Shown: positions 11,992 to 21,161, numbered from the stretch's first letter. The stretch: 64,000 nt of DNA from Candidatus Symbiopectobacterium sp. NZEC151 (GCF_025962655.1 NZ_JAGFPE010000003.1:186001-250000); one strand, 5' to 3'. Program-made: numbers and translations. The notes: generated from the sequence alone by a model not told the origin.

Positions 11992-12537
11992 ATGTTTAGT
12001 AAAGTGTCAGCAGGATCGCTACTTTTGGCCGGACTGTTTTTTTCTGAAACCGCACTGGCCTCGCCCACCCAATGCGGCGATCTGGCCTCATTGATTAACC
12101 AGCGTTTGTCTTACATGAAGGATGTGGCGGGATATAAAGCAGAAAAACACCTTGCCATTGAAGACGTGCCGCAGGAAGTCAACGTGTTGGCCAATTCAGT
12201 CGCGGTGGCAGAAAAGCTGGGCTTGCACGGCGAGTCAGTAAAACCGTTTATTCAGGCGCAAATGGATGCCGCTAAAGCCATCCAATATCGTTATCGCGCT
12301 GACTGGCTGTCTGTTGCAGAAAGTAACTGGCGACCGGATCCACTACCACAGGTCAGATCAAAAATAAGCGGGTTGAACACCGACATTCTCTCTTGTATTA
12401 ATGCAACCCTGCTCCAAGGCGAACGATTCACCAACAAAACCGCCTTTCTCCGTGTGCTTGACCAGGCTAACTTAAAGGAGAGCGACAAAGCGCGCATATG
12501 GTACTCATTGCAACAAATCACCTTGAAGAGCCCCTAA
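11992..12537 (+). CDS. aroQ: Periplasmic chorismate mutase, AroQ-gamma class
   Basis: This protein converts chorismate to prephenate and is exported. It is 181 residues, the length of the exported AroQ-gamma enzymes of Erwinia and Salmonella. Residues 1-23 form a Sec signal peptide ending ALASP. The active-site helix features are visible: LINQRLSYMKDVAGYK, the IEDVPQE stretch, and FIQAQMDAAKAIQYRYRADW. Two cysteines (QCGDL and LSCIN) could form the disulfide seen in secreted members. It has its own terminator overlapping the 3' end. It is unlinked to other aromatic genes, so its periplasmic role is obscure. Confidence 0.9.
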   Translation: MFSKVSAGSLLLAGLFFSETALASPTQCGDLASLINQRLSYMKDVAGYKAEKHLAIEDVPQEVNVLANSVAVAEKLGLHGESVKPFIQAQMDAAKAIQYRYRADWLSVAESNWRPDPLPQVRSKISGLNTDILSCINATLLQGERFTNKTAFLRVLDQANLKESDKARIWYSLQQITLKSP

Positions 12538-12555
12538 CGTAAGGGCTTTTATTTT
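12529..12555 (+). terminator. Terminator of the chorismate mutase gene
   Basis: AGCCC and GGGCT form a short GC stem that includes the stop codon region, followed by TTTTATTTT. Confidence 0.7.
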
Positions 12556-12699
12556 CCACTGCGATAGGTTTGAAAAATACGGTATTGGCCATTAGCGCTA
12601 TTGAAGGGGAAAACGCTGCTGCGGTTCACTTTATTGGCGCATCCGTATCAGGTTTGTTAGCATAGCGCGGCTATCATGGCGAACAGAGCATTGGAAATT

Positions 12700-13116
12700 A
12701 TGGCACCAAGACGCGATTGGCTTTTACAACAGATGGGGATTACGCAGTGGACGTTACGTCGCCCCACGGTGTTGCAGGGCGAAATTGCCGTTACCCTGCC
12801 GACACAAACGCGTCTGGTGATTGTCGCCGCCCCGCTCCCTGCCTCCCATGACCCCTTGATTGGTGATGTGCTGCACAGTTTGTCACTGCGCCCGGAACAG
12901 GTGTATCCGCTCACGCCGGAACAGATTGCCATGCTGCCCGCCTCGACACATTGTCATACCTGGTGCCTGGGAGTTGATGTGCCGCCCGCATGGACGGGTG
13001 TGCAATTGAGTAGCCCGACGCTGGACGAGTTGTATGCCAACCCCAGCGCCAAACGCGCCCTGTGGCAACAAATCAGTGAACATCTTCCCTTGCTGGCAGC
13101 CTCAGAGGCCCATTAA
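12700..13116 (+). CDS. holD: DNA polymerase III psi subunit
   Basis: HolD is the psi subunit, linking the clamp loader to chi and thus to SSB. The 138-residue protein shows the family N-terminus RRDWLLQQMGITQWTLRRP, then LQGEIAVTLP and LTPEQIAMLP. The ATG at 12700 gives an N-terminus matching E. coli HolD (MTSRRDWQLQQLGITQW), with a weak GGAA upstream; an earlier in-frame ATG at 12676 would add eight residues. It is followed after 15 bases by rimI, the conserved enterobacterial pair. Confidence 0.93.
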   Translation: MAPRRDWLLQQMGITQWTLRRPTVLQGEIAVTLPTQTRLVIVAAPLPASHDPLIGDVLHSLSLRPEQVYPLTPEQIAMLPASTHCHTWCLGVDVPPAWTGVQLSSPTLDELYANPSAKRALWQQISEHLPLLAASEAH

Positions 13117-13131
13117 TTCAGGTTGTTTATC

Positions 13132-13572
13132 ATGCACGTTATTTCTCCCCTCACGGCCCACGATTTGCCTGCCGCCTTTGCCATTGAAAAGGCTAGCCAC
13201 GCTTTTCCGTGGACGGAAAGCACCTTTACCAGTAATCAGGGTGAACGCTACCTGAACCTGAAATTAACGCTCGACGACACGCTGGTGGCGTTTGCTATTA
13301 CCCAGGTGGTGCTGGATGAAGCGACGTTGTTCAATATTGCCGTCCATCCCTCACACCAACGGCAAGGCCACGGTCGGCATCTGCTGGAACAGTTGATTGA
13401 AACGCTGGAGGCGCGCGACATTACCACGCTGTGGCTAGAGGTTCGCGCATCCAACGCCAACGCCATCGCGCTGTATGAACAGTTAGGGTTTAACGAAGTG
13501 TCGCTGCGGCGCAACTACTACCCGGCAGCTAACGGGCGCGAAGATGCGGTGATCATGGCATTGCCGCTGTAA
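13132..13572 (+). CDS. rimI: Ribosomal protein bS18 N-alpha-acetyltransferase
   Basis: A GNAT enzyme of 146 residues that acetylates the N-terminal alanine of ribosomal protein S18. The acetyl-CoA loop is HQRQGHGRHLL near residue 80, and the catalytic region VRASNANAIALYEQLGF is intact. The family blocks FPWTESTFTSNQGERYLN and RRNYYPAANGREDAVIMALP match E. coli RimI. The ATG at 13132 has AGG about nine bases upstream; a TTG at 13123 is a poorer alternative. It forms an operon with holD. Confidence 0.95.
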   Translation: MHVISPLTAHDLPAAFAIEKASHAFPWTESTFTSNQGERYLNLKLTLDDTLVAFAITQVVLDEATLFNIAVHPSHQRQGHGRHLLEQLIETLEARDITTLWLEVRASNANAIALYEQLGFNEVSLRRNYYPAANGREDAVIMALPL

Positions 13573-13580
13573 ACCATAAC

Positions 13581-13613
13581 GCGCCTGCGCCAGTTAACCC
13601 TGACAACAGGCGC
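13581..13613. terminator. Hairpin between convergent rimI and siderophore receptor
   Basis: GCGCCTG (13581-13587) pairs with CAGGCGC (13607-13613) with a 19-base loop, just past both stops. There is no T run, so this is weak evidence for termination. Confidence 0.35.
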
Positions 13614-13621
13614 GGTCAGTA

Positions 13622-15892
13622 TTAGAAATCCACGGATACCGAAAGTTTCAGCGAGCGCGGATCGCCCTGTGTCACGTATGTTCCGCTATCATCCACCGAT
13701 GCCCAATATTTTTCGTTGGTGACGTTCTCGACGTTGGCACGCCATATCAGCGTATGATCGTTGAGTGGCGTACTGTAGCGCACGCCCAGATCCAACCGCG
13801 TCCACGGCTTCAGTTTTAACGTATTGGCTTCGTTGGCGTACTGTGAACCGTAACGCAACACGGTGCCAGACAGCGTCAAGCCTTCCACCGAAGGGATATC
13901 ATATTCACTGCCAAACACCAGTTGGTAGCCGGGTGTACCCACCACATCATTGCCGTCGTTGGCACCTTTGTGGGTTTTGGTCAGCGTGGCATCCAGCCAG
14001 GTAGCGCTGCCGTTGAGGCGCAGACCGTACATCGGCTCACCAAACACATTCAGTTCCACGCCGCGATTACGCTGCTCGCCGTTCAGGCCGTAGAGTTTTG
14101 TATTCTCATCGATATCTTTGAGAGCACCGTTTGGCCGTTTGATCTCGTAAACCGCCAGCGAGCCACCTACGCGCTGATAATCAAATTTAACCCCAACTTC
14201 ATTTTGCTTAGCAACGTAGATGCCTGAAATCTGTCCCGCGTTTAACACTCCGCTCGTCGTCGGGGCTTTCGTGCCCGGCTGCAATGCCTCAATATGGTTG
14301 GCATAGAGTGAAACGTGTTCCCACGGTTTTACCACCACGCCTAACACCGGGCTTATCTTGGTGCGGTCGAAACGTCCCCCGGTGCCGCTCTCAATACCCG
14401 AGTATTCATAATTGCGCACTAGGATCTCCTGACGGCGCAACCCTGCGGTAAAGCGCACGCTGTCATCTAATATCGAGAGCGTATCAGACAGTGCCAGTCC
14501 CCAGTTTTGCATGCGATTGCGTATTTTCGGTGAATCCATATCGCCTTTACTGCTAGTAGTCGCAGGGAAATCCACCACCGGGGTATTATAGATATTCGTG
14601 GCGTAGTCATATTTAGACATGGTGAACGCCACTTTGGTCTTGGTATGGATACCCGAATAACCCAGGTTGACTTCGTGCTTGACCGGACCGGTATCAAAAT
14701 TACCGCGAATACCCGCCAACGAGGCGGTGTTCTGAGCGATATACGCCGTGCTTAAACGCCCGAGCGTAGCGCTACCGTCACCGGCCAGTGTCAATTTCGG
14801 CGTGCTGTAATTGCCTATCTCTTCGGTGTTGCTTAGGCCAAGGCCAGAATAGAGCGTCCAACGATTATCCAGATCGTACTCGCCGCGCAGCATCCCGAAG
14901 CGGGATTTCATATCGGTATAGACCCAGCGCTGGCTGTAGTTGTGAGAATTGGTTGGCGGCTCTGGAATCGCTTGCAGCCCGCCAAGCGAGGTGTTAATTC
15001 CCAGACGGCCACCGTGCAGATACTGGTGCTGGTAGCCCGCATCCAGCGAGGAACGGAAACGATCGCCACGATAATCCAGCCCGACAGCGGCCAATGAAAC
15101 CCGCTCGCGCTGATCGTCAATCGCGGCTTCTCCTTCCCGGTGCAGCAGGTTAACACGTACCCCAAAGCGGTTATCGTCACCAAAACGTCGCCCGATATCG
15201 AGCGCGCCCCCAACCTGTGAGGAAGAGGTGTAGTCGACCGTGGCGCGCGTTAGCGGCACATCATCAGCGTGTTTGGGCTCGACATTCACCGCACCGCCCA
15301 CGCCGCTGCCACCGGCGGAAACACCGTTAAGAAACGCGTTGGACCCTTTCAGGATCTCAACCCGGTCAATCATATTGGTGGAAACAATCTGACGCGGCAT
15401 CAAGCCAAACAGGCCGCCCATGGTGATATCATCACCGTCCAGTTTAAAGCCGCGAATACGGTAGGCTTCGGCAAAGTTGCCGTAGCCGCGTACGCTTTGC
15501 ACCGAAGCATCATTCTTGACCACATCGCCCAGGGTTTGCGCCTGCTGTGATTCAATCATTCTGCTGGTATAGCTGACGACGTTGAACGGCACATCGCGCG
15601 CGTTTTGCTGACCGAGGAAGCCGACGCGTCCGCCGTTGGCGATCTGTCCATCCAGATAAGCAGGCACCAACTGATCGCCACCGGCACGGAAGTTATCTTC
15701 CGGTTTGGCAATCACCGTCATGGTATCTTTGCTGTTTGCGCTCTCGCCAGGAGAGGTCGGTTGAGCTGCTGCGCTTGCAGCCACTGAGGAGGTGCTCTGC
15801 GCCAAAATCGGCAATGCTATCGTGCCACAAAACGCCCCGATGAGCACCGCAAGCCGGGTTGGCTTGCGTGCTATATGAATTAACGCTGTCAT
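13622..15892 (-). CDS. TonB-dependent ferric-hydroxamate siderophore receptor (FcuA/FhuA-type)
   Basis: A 756-residue outer-membrane receptor. The signal peptide ends near residue 31 (PILAQ), and a TonB-box-like DTMTVIAK stretch follows at residues 56-63. The plug domain comes next (NVVSYTSRMIESQQAQTLGDV, then RGFKLDGDD and RVEILKGSNAFLNGV), then the beta-barrel, ending in the expected aromatic residue (SVSVDF). Length and plug sequence resemble ferrichrome/hydroxamate receptors such as FcuA. The adjacent fhuB and fhuD support hydroxamate uptake. It is downstream of fhuB on the same strand but has its own Fur-like site, so it can be transcribed separately. The exact ligand is inference. Confidence 0.88.
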   Translation of the reverse strand: MTALIHIARKPTRLAVLIGAFCGTIALPILAQSTSSVAASAAAQPTSPGESANSKDTMTVIAKPEDNFRAGGDQLVPAYLDGQIANGGRVGFLGQQNARDVPFNVVSYTSRMIESQQAQTLGDVVKNDASVQSVRGYGNFAEAYRIRGFKLDGDDITMGGLFGLMPRQIVSTNMIDRVEILKGSNAFLNGVSAGGSGVGGAVNVEPKHADDVPLTRATVDYTSSSQVGGALDIGRRFGDDNRFGVRVNLLHREGEAAIDDQRERVSLAAVGLDYRGDRFRSSLDAGYQHQYLHGGRLGINTSLGGLQAIPEPPTNSHNYSQRWVYTDMKSRFGMLRGEYDLDNRWTLYSGLGLSNTEEIGNYSTPKLTLAGDGSATLGRLSTAYIAQNTASLAGIRGNFDTGPVKHEVNLGYSGIHTKTKVAFTMSKYDYATNIYNTPVVDFPATTSSKGDMDSPKIRNRMQNWGLALSDTLSILDDSVRFTAGLRRQEILVRNYEYSGIESGTGGRFDRTKISPVLGVVVKPWEHVSLYANHIEALQPGTKAPTTSGVLNAGQISGIYVAKQNEVGVKFDYQRVGGSLAVYEIKRPNGALKDIDENTKLYGLNGEQRNRGVELNVFGEPMYGLRLNGSATWLDATLTKTHKGANDGNDVVGTPGYQLVFGSEYDIPSVEGLTLSGTVLRYGSQYANEANTLKLKPWTRLDLGVRYSTPLNDHTLIWRANVENVTNEKYWASVDDSGTYVTQGDPRSLKLSVSVDF

Positions 15893-15910
15893 TTTTATCC
15901 CTTAATTGCA

Positions 15911-15929
15911 AATGTAAATCATTATTATT
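15911..15929. promoter_or_regulatory. Fur-like site upstream of the siderophore receptor
   Basis: On the minus strand AATAATAATGATTTACATT shows the repeated (A/G)AT(A/T)AT pattern of Fur sites, with about 12 of 19 consensus matches. It lies 19 bases before the receptor start codon. Confidence 0.55.
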
Positions 15930-15993
15930 CTGCTTCGCAATTATGCGAATTCGATTTACAAATGCAAGCGGCGATACGGTTTACTTTCCGCAC

Positions 15994-17958
15994 TCAGGCA
16001 GAATGTTGCCGACGTAACAGCAGGATAAAATACGGAGCCCCTATGAATGTCGCTAACAGACCGGCGGGAATTTGATAAGGAAAAATCAATACGCGCCCCA
16101 GCCAATCGGCAATCAGCATCAGCATGCCGCCCAGCAGCGAAGCGATAACGATCTGTTGCAATGCGCGGCGAAACCCGAGAAAACGGGCAAGATGGGGGGC
16201 CATCAGGCCAACAAAACTCAGCGGACCGATCACCAATGTCGCGGTGGCAACCAATCCTGCCGCCAGCAGTAAAATCAGCATACGCGCAGGACGCAGTGCA
16301 ACCCCAACGGACTGGGCCACGCTTGCGCCCAACGGCATGATGGCAATCCAACGGCGAATCAGCGGGGTGGCGCTCAGCAATACCAGCGCAATAAGCGCCG
16401 AAATGTACGCCTGCTGCGGGCTGACCTTATAGGTTGAACCGGCCAGCCAGGCTAATAGCGATCCGGTGCGCGGATCGCCACTCGCCAGAATAAAGGTCAG
16501 CAGGGTAGAAAATACGGTGCTCAAGGCAATCCCCACCAGCAAAAGGCGGCTGGAAGAATAACCGCCACGGTTTGCCAGCAGCATGATCAGCAGCAGCGTG
16601 CCACCCGCGCCAGCACTGCCGGCCAGCCAACGCCACGATGACACATCCCCCGGAACCAGTAACAGCAGCAGAACCACGCCAAAAGCAGCGCCCGAGGTAA
16701 CCCCCAAGACTTCCGGGCTGGCCATTGGATTCCCGGTCAGCTTCTGCATCAAGGTTCCCGCGACAGCAAGCATCGCACCGGCCGAAAGCGCAGCAACCAC
16801 GCGCGGCCAGCGCCATTGCCACATCTCATGCAACGACCAGTACCAGCCGTTTTGATCCTGCCCGCTGCCCAGCGCGATCAGCAACAGAAGCAGCAGCAAC
16901 GCAGCGTAAAGGGCCAACAGCGGCGTGCTCAGCGCACGTTCACGCACGGATTGGCGAACGGTGTCCACCGCAGGCACATTCACATGGCGCAGGTGTGGCA
17001 GTAACCACAGCATGACCGGCGCGCCCACCAGCGCGGTCGCAACCCCCGTCGGCACCTCGCGCCAGTAGCGCGCGAGCAGGATAATACATTGATCGCTGAT
17101 CGCCAGCAGCAGTGCCCCCACCAGCATCGCCAACGCAAGCTGCGGTCCTAACCTTCTGGCACCCAACATGCGTGCCAGTAGCGGAGCAAACAGACCAATA
17201 AATCCGATCACACCCGCTACGCTAACCAGCATGGCGCTGAGTACCATGGCAATACCCAACCCGGCAATACGCGCCACCGTCAGGTTTACCCCCAGACTGC
17301 GGATAACGGTGTCGTCCAATGCCAGCATCGCCAACGGACGGATCATGAGCAACACGATAACCAGGCCGATCAGCATGCGGGGCCAGAGGAACGAAACGGC
17401 GCTCCAGTCATACTGATTGAGCATACCGCTGCCCCACAGGAACAGGCTTTGCAAGCGTTCATGGTTAAACAGCGTCAGTAAGCTTTTCACCGCACCGCAA
17501 TACAGCCCCACCACCAATCCGGCGAGGATCAGGGTAATGGGCGACATGCGCCGTCCTGATGCCACACCAAACACAATGGCACCCGCCCCTACAGCCCCGA
17601 CGATAGTGGCTAACTGTCGCGTGGTTTCCCCTCCTGGCAACGCCCACAGCGTTGCCAGTGCCAACCCTAATTGCGCCCCGGCGGAAACGCCGAGCGTCGC
17701 AGGCTCCGCCAGCGGGTTACGTAAAATTTGCTGAAACAAGACGCCAACCAGCCCCAGCGAGGCACCGACCAGCAGAGACAGCACGGTCCGTGGTAGCAGA
17801 CTGAAATGAAACAGCATCTGGCTAGCATCTTGCCCGTCCGGGCTCCATACGCTGTGCCACCAAAGAGGTGCCGGTACCAGTTGACTAAAATTCACGCCAG
17901 TCAGCCCAATCGCCACCAACGCCAACGCAGATAACCACAGCAGGCCAAAGGTTCTCAT
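15994..17958 (-). CDS. fhuB: Iron(III)-hydroxamate ABC transporter permease, double-length FhuB
   Basis: FhuB is the inner-membrane permease of hydroxamate uptake, a fusion of two BtuC-like halves of about ten helices each. The 654-residue protein shows the two halves. Each has the FecCD motifs, PLAEPATLGVSAGAQLG in the first and NPMASPEVLGVTSGAAFG in the second. Each also has the conserved G-rich coupling region, GLFAPLLARMLG and GLMAPHLARFLG. I chose the ATG at 17958 because it overlaps the fhuD stop (ATGA), implying translational coupling; a longer frame would run inside fhuD. No ATPase gene (fhuC) is present in this locus. Confidence 0.93.
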   Translation of the reverse strand: MRTFGLLWLSALALVAIGLTGVNFSQLVPAPLWWHSVWSPDGQDASQMLFHFSLLPRTVLSLLVGASLGLVGVLFQQILRNPLAEPATLGVSAGAQLGLALATLWALPGGETTRQLATIVGAVGAGAIVFGVASGRRMSPITLILAGLVVGLYCGAVKSLLTLFNHERLQSLFLWGSGMLNQYDWSAVSFLWPRMLIGLVIVLLMIRPLAMLALDDTVIRSLGVNLTVARIAGLGIAMVLSAMLVSVAGVIGFIGLFAPLLARMLGARRLGPQLALAMLVGALLLAISDQCIILLARYWREVPTGVATALVGAPVMLWLLPHLRHVNVPAVDTVRQSVRERALSTPLLALYAALLLLLLLIALGSGQDQNGWYWSLHEMWQWRWPRVVAALSAGAMLAVAGTLMQKLTGNPMASPEVLGVTSGAAFGVVLLLLLVPGDVSSWRWLAGSAGAGGTLLLIMLLANRGGYSSSRLLLVGIALSTVFSTLLTFILASGDPRTGSLLAWLAGSTYKVSPQQAYISALIALVLLSATPLIRRWIAIMPLGASVAQSVGVALRPARMLILLLAAGLVATATLVIGPLSFVGLMAPHLARFLGFRRALQQIVIASLLGGMLMLIADWLGRVLIFPYQIPAGLLATFIGAPYFILLLRRQHSA

Positions 17959-18854
17959 GCCTTCGGCTCCAATGCCTGCGCCAGAAGCCGCGCAAAGCGT
18001 AACGCCGAGAACGTGGCGCCATAAAACCAGACCGCAGGCAAGGTCTGCCAGCGATTGTCCCGAACAAAGGGCATCATGCGCCACAGCGCTGACTGGGACA
18101 CCGCATCCAGCAGTGCGGTATCGCCCTGAACAAAGAACAGTGCCTGCACCTCTTCATAACGCACCAGACGCTCAATGCCCACCACGGCGCTCCCCCAAAA
18201 GTTGGTTTCTTCCTGCCAGGCATTGGTTAAACCGAGCCGAGTGAGCACGTTGTTAAACAAGCTGTTATTGCCCATAACCAGCGCACGGCGGCTATCAAGC
18301 AGTGAGAACAGCAGCAAAGGACGGGGCGAATAAGCACGAAGACGTTGTGCCAGGGTGTCCAGTTCACGATCAAACTCGAGCAGATGCTGCTCGGCAATAC
18401 GTGTCAGGTTCAACCGCTGGCCGAGCAAAAGCAGATCGCGCCGGGCTGCATCAAGCGGTTGATGCTGTGCATCGCGGAAACCCGAAGCGAAGCACGGTGC
18501 CAAACGGGTCAGAGGTTCAATATCGGGCCCAAAGCCCTGTGACACCAGAAACAGAGAGGGGTTGAGGCGTTGCAACAACTCCATGTTGGGTTCATTGCGC
18601 AGCCCGACATCAATCACACGGTCAGACAACGCAGGCTCAACCACCCAGCGGTGATAATTACCCTTCTCCGCCACGGCAAGCGGCGTAATGCCGAGCGCCA
18701 TCAACAGCTCCACCGGCCGCCACTCCAGCGCAATAATCCGATCGAGACTGACAATAGGATCAGACGCCGAGACAAAGCCCGACGTGAACCAGGGAGAGAG
18801 CGCGGCCAGTTTCAATAAATGACGGCGAGAAAAGGTACCCGATAAGCCAATCAT
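17955..18854 (-). CDS. fhuD: Iron(III)-hydroxamate periplasmic binding protein
   Basis: FhuD is the periplasmic binding protein that hands ferric hydroxamates to FhuB. From the ATG at 18854 it is 299 residues and starts with a probable Tat signal, SRRHLLKLAALSPWF, as E. coli FhuD also does. The mature part has the class III binding-protein fold markers (DRIIALEWRPVELLMALGI near the start, VWFYGATFSALRFARLLA at the end). The stop overlaps the fhuB start by four bases. A Fur-like site immediately precedes the start, and fhuF is divergent. Confidence 0.92.
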   Translation of the reverse strand: MIGLSGTFSRRHLLKLAALSPWFTSGFVSASDPIVSLDRIIALEWRPVELLMALGITPLAVAEKGNYHRWVVEPALSDRVIDVGLRNEPNMELLQRLNPSLFLVSQGFGPDIEPLTRLAPCFASGFRDAQHQPLDAARRDLLLLGQRLNLTRIAEQHLLEFDRELDTLAQRLRAYSPRPLLLFSLLDSRRALVMGNNSLFNNVLTRLGLTNAWQEETNFWGSAVVGIERLVRYEEVQALFFVQGDTALLDAVSQSALWRMMPFVRDNRWQTLPAVWFYGATFSALRFARLLAQALEPKA

Positions 18855-18857
18855 GAG

Positions 18858-18876
18858 AAAAGTAATTATTATCATT
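18858..18876. promoter_or_regulatory. Fur-like site in the fhuD-fhuF divergent region
   Basis: On the minus strand the bases just upstream of fhuD read AATGATAATAATTACTTTT, with two good Fur hexamers (AATGAT, AATAAT). It could serve both divergent genes. The match is partial. Confidence 0.5.
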
Positions 18877-18940
18877 CCAATTTTGCGTCGTATTATGCAA
18901 AATCCTCCTTCTGTTGCCAATGCCCACCAGCGGAGTCGGT

Positions 18941-19687
18941 GTGAATAGCCATGGCCTAGAACCACAACATGCCGAAATCAGACGCGCGATAGAAACGCGT
19001 TTTTCGCTCTCTGCGCCTGACGGCGCCACGCTCTTTCCCACTACGCTGCTGCAAGCGCCGCTAACAGCGGAAGTTCCATCATGGCTGCACACGCTGACCC
19101 AAGGGCAGCCAGAGCAGGCGATTCCCTACCTGATGTCCCGATGGTCGCAGTGGTATTTTGCGTTACTGGTTGCCCCCTGGGTCTACGTACACCTGCGCTA
19201 TCAGTGGCAACTCCCTTACCGTTTGGCGGACATTGCTTATGTGCAGAGTGAACAAGGTACGCCACAGCGTTTTGTCCTCTCCTCGCTCGGCAGTCCGGTT
19301 GCGGATCGCCAGTGGCAGGCTTTTTTACCGCTGATTGATGAACACATCGCTCCCGTATGCCAACAGCTCTCCGCGCTCTCCGGGCTGAGTGCAACACTGT
19401 TTTGGAATAATGCTGGGGTGCGTTTTTACCAGGGAATGAATCTGGCGGCACAAGAGGGCGTTGATGTGCAGCACGCCGCAGATTTACTCGATAGAGCAGA
19501 GCTGGCCAATGGCGAAAAAAATCGCCTATATCAACCGATTCGTTTACGTACCCTTCCCTCCGGTGAGCAAAAAAAGGAGCGGCGACATTGCTGCCTGATT
19601 TATCGTCTGGAAGGCGGGGCGCTATGCCCGAGTTGTCCGCGTCTGCGCGCAGAAAACAGCAAGCGCGCAACGCGCGTGAAGGTGTGA
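18941..19687 (+). CDS. fhuF: Siderophore-iron reductase FhuF ([2Fe-2S] protein)
   Basis: FhuF reduces ferric hydroxamates in the cytoplasm to release iron. The diagnostic C-terminal cluster motif C-C-x10-C-x2-C is present as CCLIYRLEGGALCPSC near the end, and the FhuF core WSQWYFALLVAPW is recognisable. The start is uncertain: GTG at 18941 has GGAG five bases upstream and gives 248 residues, while ATG at 18920 would add seven. It is divergent from fhuD-fhuB across a probable Fur-controlled region, which fits one hydroxamate-iron regulon. Confidence 0.9.
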   Translation: MNSHGLEPQHAEIRRAIETRFSLSAPDGATLFPTTLLQAPLTAEVPSWLHTLTQGQPEQAIPYLMSRWSQWYFALLVAPWVYVHLRYQWQLPYRLADIAYVQSEQGTPQRFVLSSLGSPVADRQWQAFLPLIDEHIAPVCQQLSALSGLSATLFWNNAGVRFYQGMNLAAQEGVDVQHAADLLDRAELANGEKNRLYQPIRLRTLPSGEQKKERRHCCLIYRLEGGALCPSCPRLRAENSKRATRVKV

Positions 19688-19821
19688 CAACATTTTGCTG
19701 CTGCACTAATCGCAATAACGCGACGCGGCTAACTGAAATAGCATTTCTTTTTTTTCATACTCTCATTTCACATTAACGCAATGGAACTGCGTTCCGTTAT
19801 CCCTGTGAATGAGGTAAAAAA

Positions 19822-20301
19822 ATGAAAAAATACGCTCTGGTCACTGCCTGTGTGTTCGGGCTGTTCTCACTCTCTGCTACCGCCGCGCAAGTCACCAATG
19901 TTACCGCTTCCGGCTATGACGCCGATAAGGGCCATACCCCGGCCAACATTGCTGATGGCAACAACAAAACGCGCTGGGCGGTAAACGGTGAAGGTTGGGT
20001 GCAGTTGGAACTCGATAAGGCACAATCCATTGAAAACTTTGTCTTGGTGCCGTTCAAAGCGGAAGAGCGCAAGCTGAAGTTCTCTGTATCCTATTCCGCC
20101 GATGGTAAGAGCTGGACCAAACTGGCTGATAATCTGGTCACCTCTAACGATGCCAAAGACGGTGAGAAATTCACCTTCCCGGCTATCAACGCGCGTTTTA
20201 TCAAGCTGGATACGTTTGGCACCGATACCAATAAATGGAGTGCCATCAACGAAGTGACATTTAACAGCGCGGCACAAGTCCCTAGCCGGGCCATTAAATA
20301 A
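19822..20301 (+). CDS. Secreted single-domain discoidin (F5/8 type C)-like protein
   Basis: A 159-residue exported protein. A Sec signal peptide of about 22 residues ends in SATAA. The rest is one discoidin/CBM32-like beta-sandwich with the hallmarks of that fold: ANIADGNNKTRWAVNGEGWV, VQLELDKAQSIENFVLVPF, and a C-terminal strand INARFIKLDTFGTDTNKW. A good binding site (TGAGG) precedes the ATG, and a strong terminator follows, so it is monocistronic. Such domains usually bind glycans or peptidoglycan-like ligands. There is no catalytic module attached, so it may be a secreted lectin. The ligand is unknown. Confidence 0.75.
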   Translation: MKKYALVTACVFGLFSLSATAAQVTNVTASGYDADKGHTPANIADGNNKTRWAVNGEGWVQLELDKAQSIENFVLVPFKAEERKLKFSVSYSADGKSWTKLADNLVTSNDAKDGEKFTFPAINARFIKLDTFGTDTNKWSAINEVTFNSAAQVPSRAIK

Positions 20302-20335
20302 GTCCGTGTTGTCCTAACCCTGTGGTGCTGATAAG

Positions 20336-20370
20336 AAAAAGCCCCGGCAAATATTTTGACGGGGCTTTTT
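20336..20370. terminator. Bidirectional terminator between the discoidin gene and deoD
   Basis: GCCCCG (20341-20346) pairs with CGGGGC (20360-20365), flanked by five A on one side and five T on the other. It separates convergent genes. Confidence 0.85.
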
Positions 20371-20391
20371 TATAAATGCATACAGGCCAGA

Positions 20392-21111
20392 CTAGCGGCG
20401 ATCGCCCAACAGCACTGACTCCAGCGCAATAGTGATCATGTCGTTAAACGCGGTTTGGCGTTCGTGCGACGTGGTCTGTTCACCGGTGCGAATATGGTCA
20501 GAGACGGTGCAAATGGCCAGCGCCTTGGCACCAAATTCGGCCGCAACGCCATAAATCCCCGCCGCTTCCATCTCTACGCCGAGAATGCCGTATTTTTCCA
20601 TCACGTCGAACATCTGTGGATCTGGCGTGTAGAACAGGTCAGCAGAAAACAGGTTGCCTACCCGAACGGTGATGCCTTTATCCTGAGCCGCATCAACCGC
20701 GTTACGCACCAGTGCAAAATCGGCGATGGCGGCAAAGTCATGATCTTTAAAGCGCAGACGGTTTACTTTTGAATCCGTACAGGCACCCATACCAATCACC
20801 ACGTCATACAGCTTCACGTCCTCGCGTACCGCACCGCAGGAGCCAACGCGGATAATGGTTTTCACATCATATTCGGTGATCAGTTCTTTGGTGTAGATAG
20901 AGCAGGACGGAATACCCATACCGTGCCCCATCACCGAAATCGCGCGCCCTTTGTAGCTGCCGGTGTAGCCCAGCATGCCGCGCACATTATTGACTTCACG
21001 GGCATTTTCCAAAAAGGTTTCGGCAATGTACTTCGCACGCAGCGGGTCGCCCGGCATAAGTACAACATCGGCAAAATCCCCTTTTTCCGCATTGATATGT
21101 GGCGTTGCCAT
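20392..21111 (-). CDS. deoD: Purine-nucleoside phosphorylase
   Basis: DeoD cleaves purine (deoxy)ribonucleosides with phosphate to the base and (deoxy)ribose-1-phosphate. At 239 residues it equals the E. coli hexameric enzyme. Family motifs are visible: phosphate-binding [35 protein letters not shown], and the nucleoside-binding [12 protein letters not shown] followed by the catalytic Asp in [10 protein letters not shown]. It is the last gene of the deoCABD operon, starting 50 bases after deoB. Confidence 0.97.
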   Translation of the reverse strand: MATPHINAEKGDFADVVLMPGDPLRAKYIAETFLENAREVNNVRGMLGYTGSYKGRAISVMGHGMGIPSCSIYTKELITEYDVKTIIRVGSCGAVREDVKLYDVVIGMGACTDSKVNRLRFKDHDFAAIADFALVRNAVDAAQDKGITVRVGNLFSADLFYTPDPQMFDVMEKYGILGVEMEAAGIYGVAAEFGAKALAICTVSDHIRTGEQTTSHERQTAFNDMITIALESVLLGDRR

Positions 21112-21161
21112 TCTTTGATTCCTTATAGAGTACGTCGTGTGAATTCAGTAAGTACCGGCGA

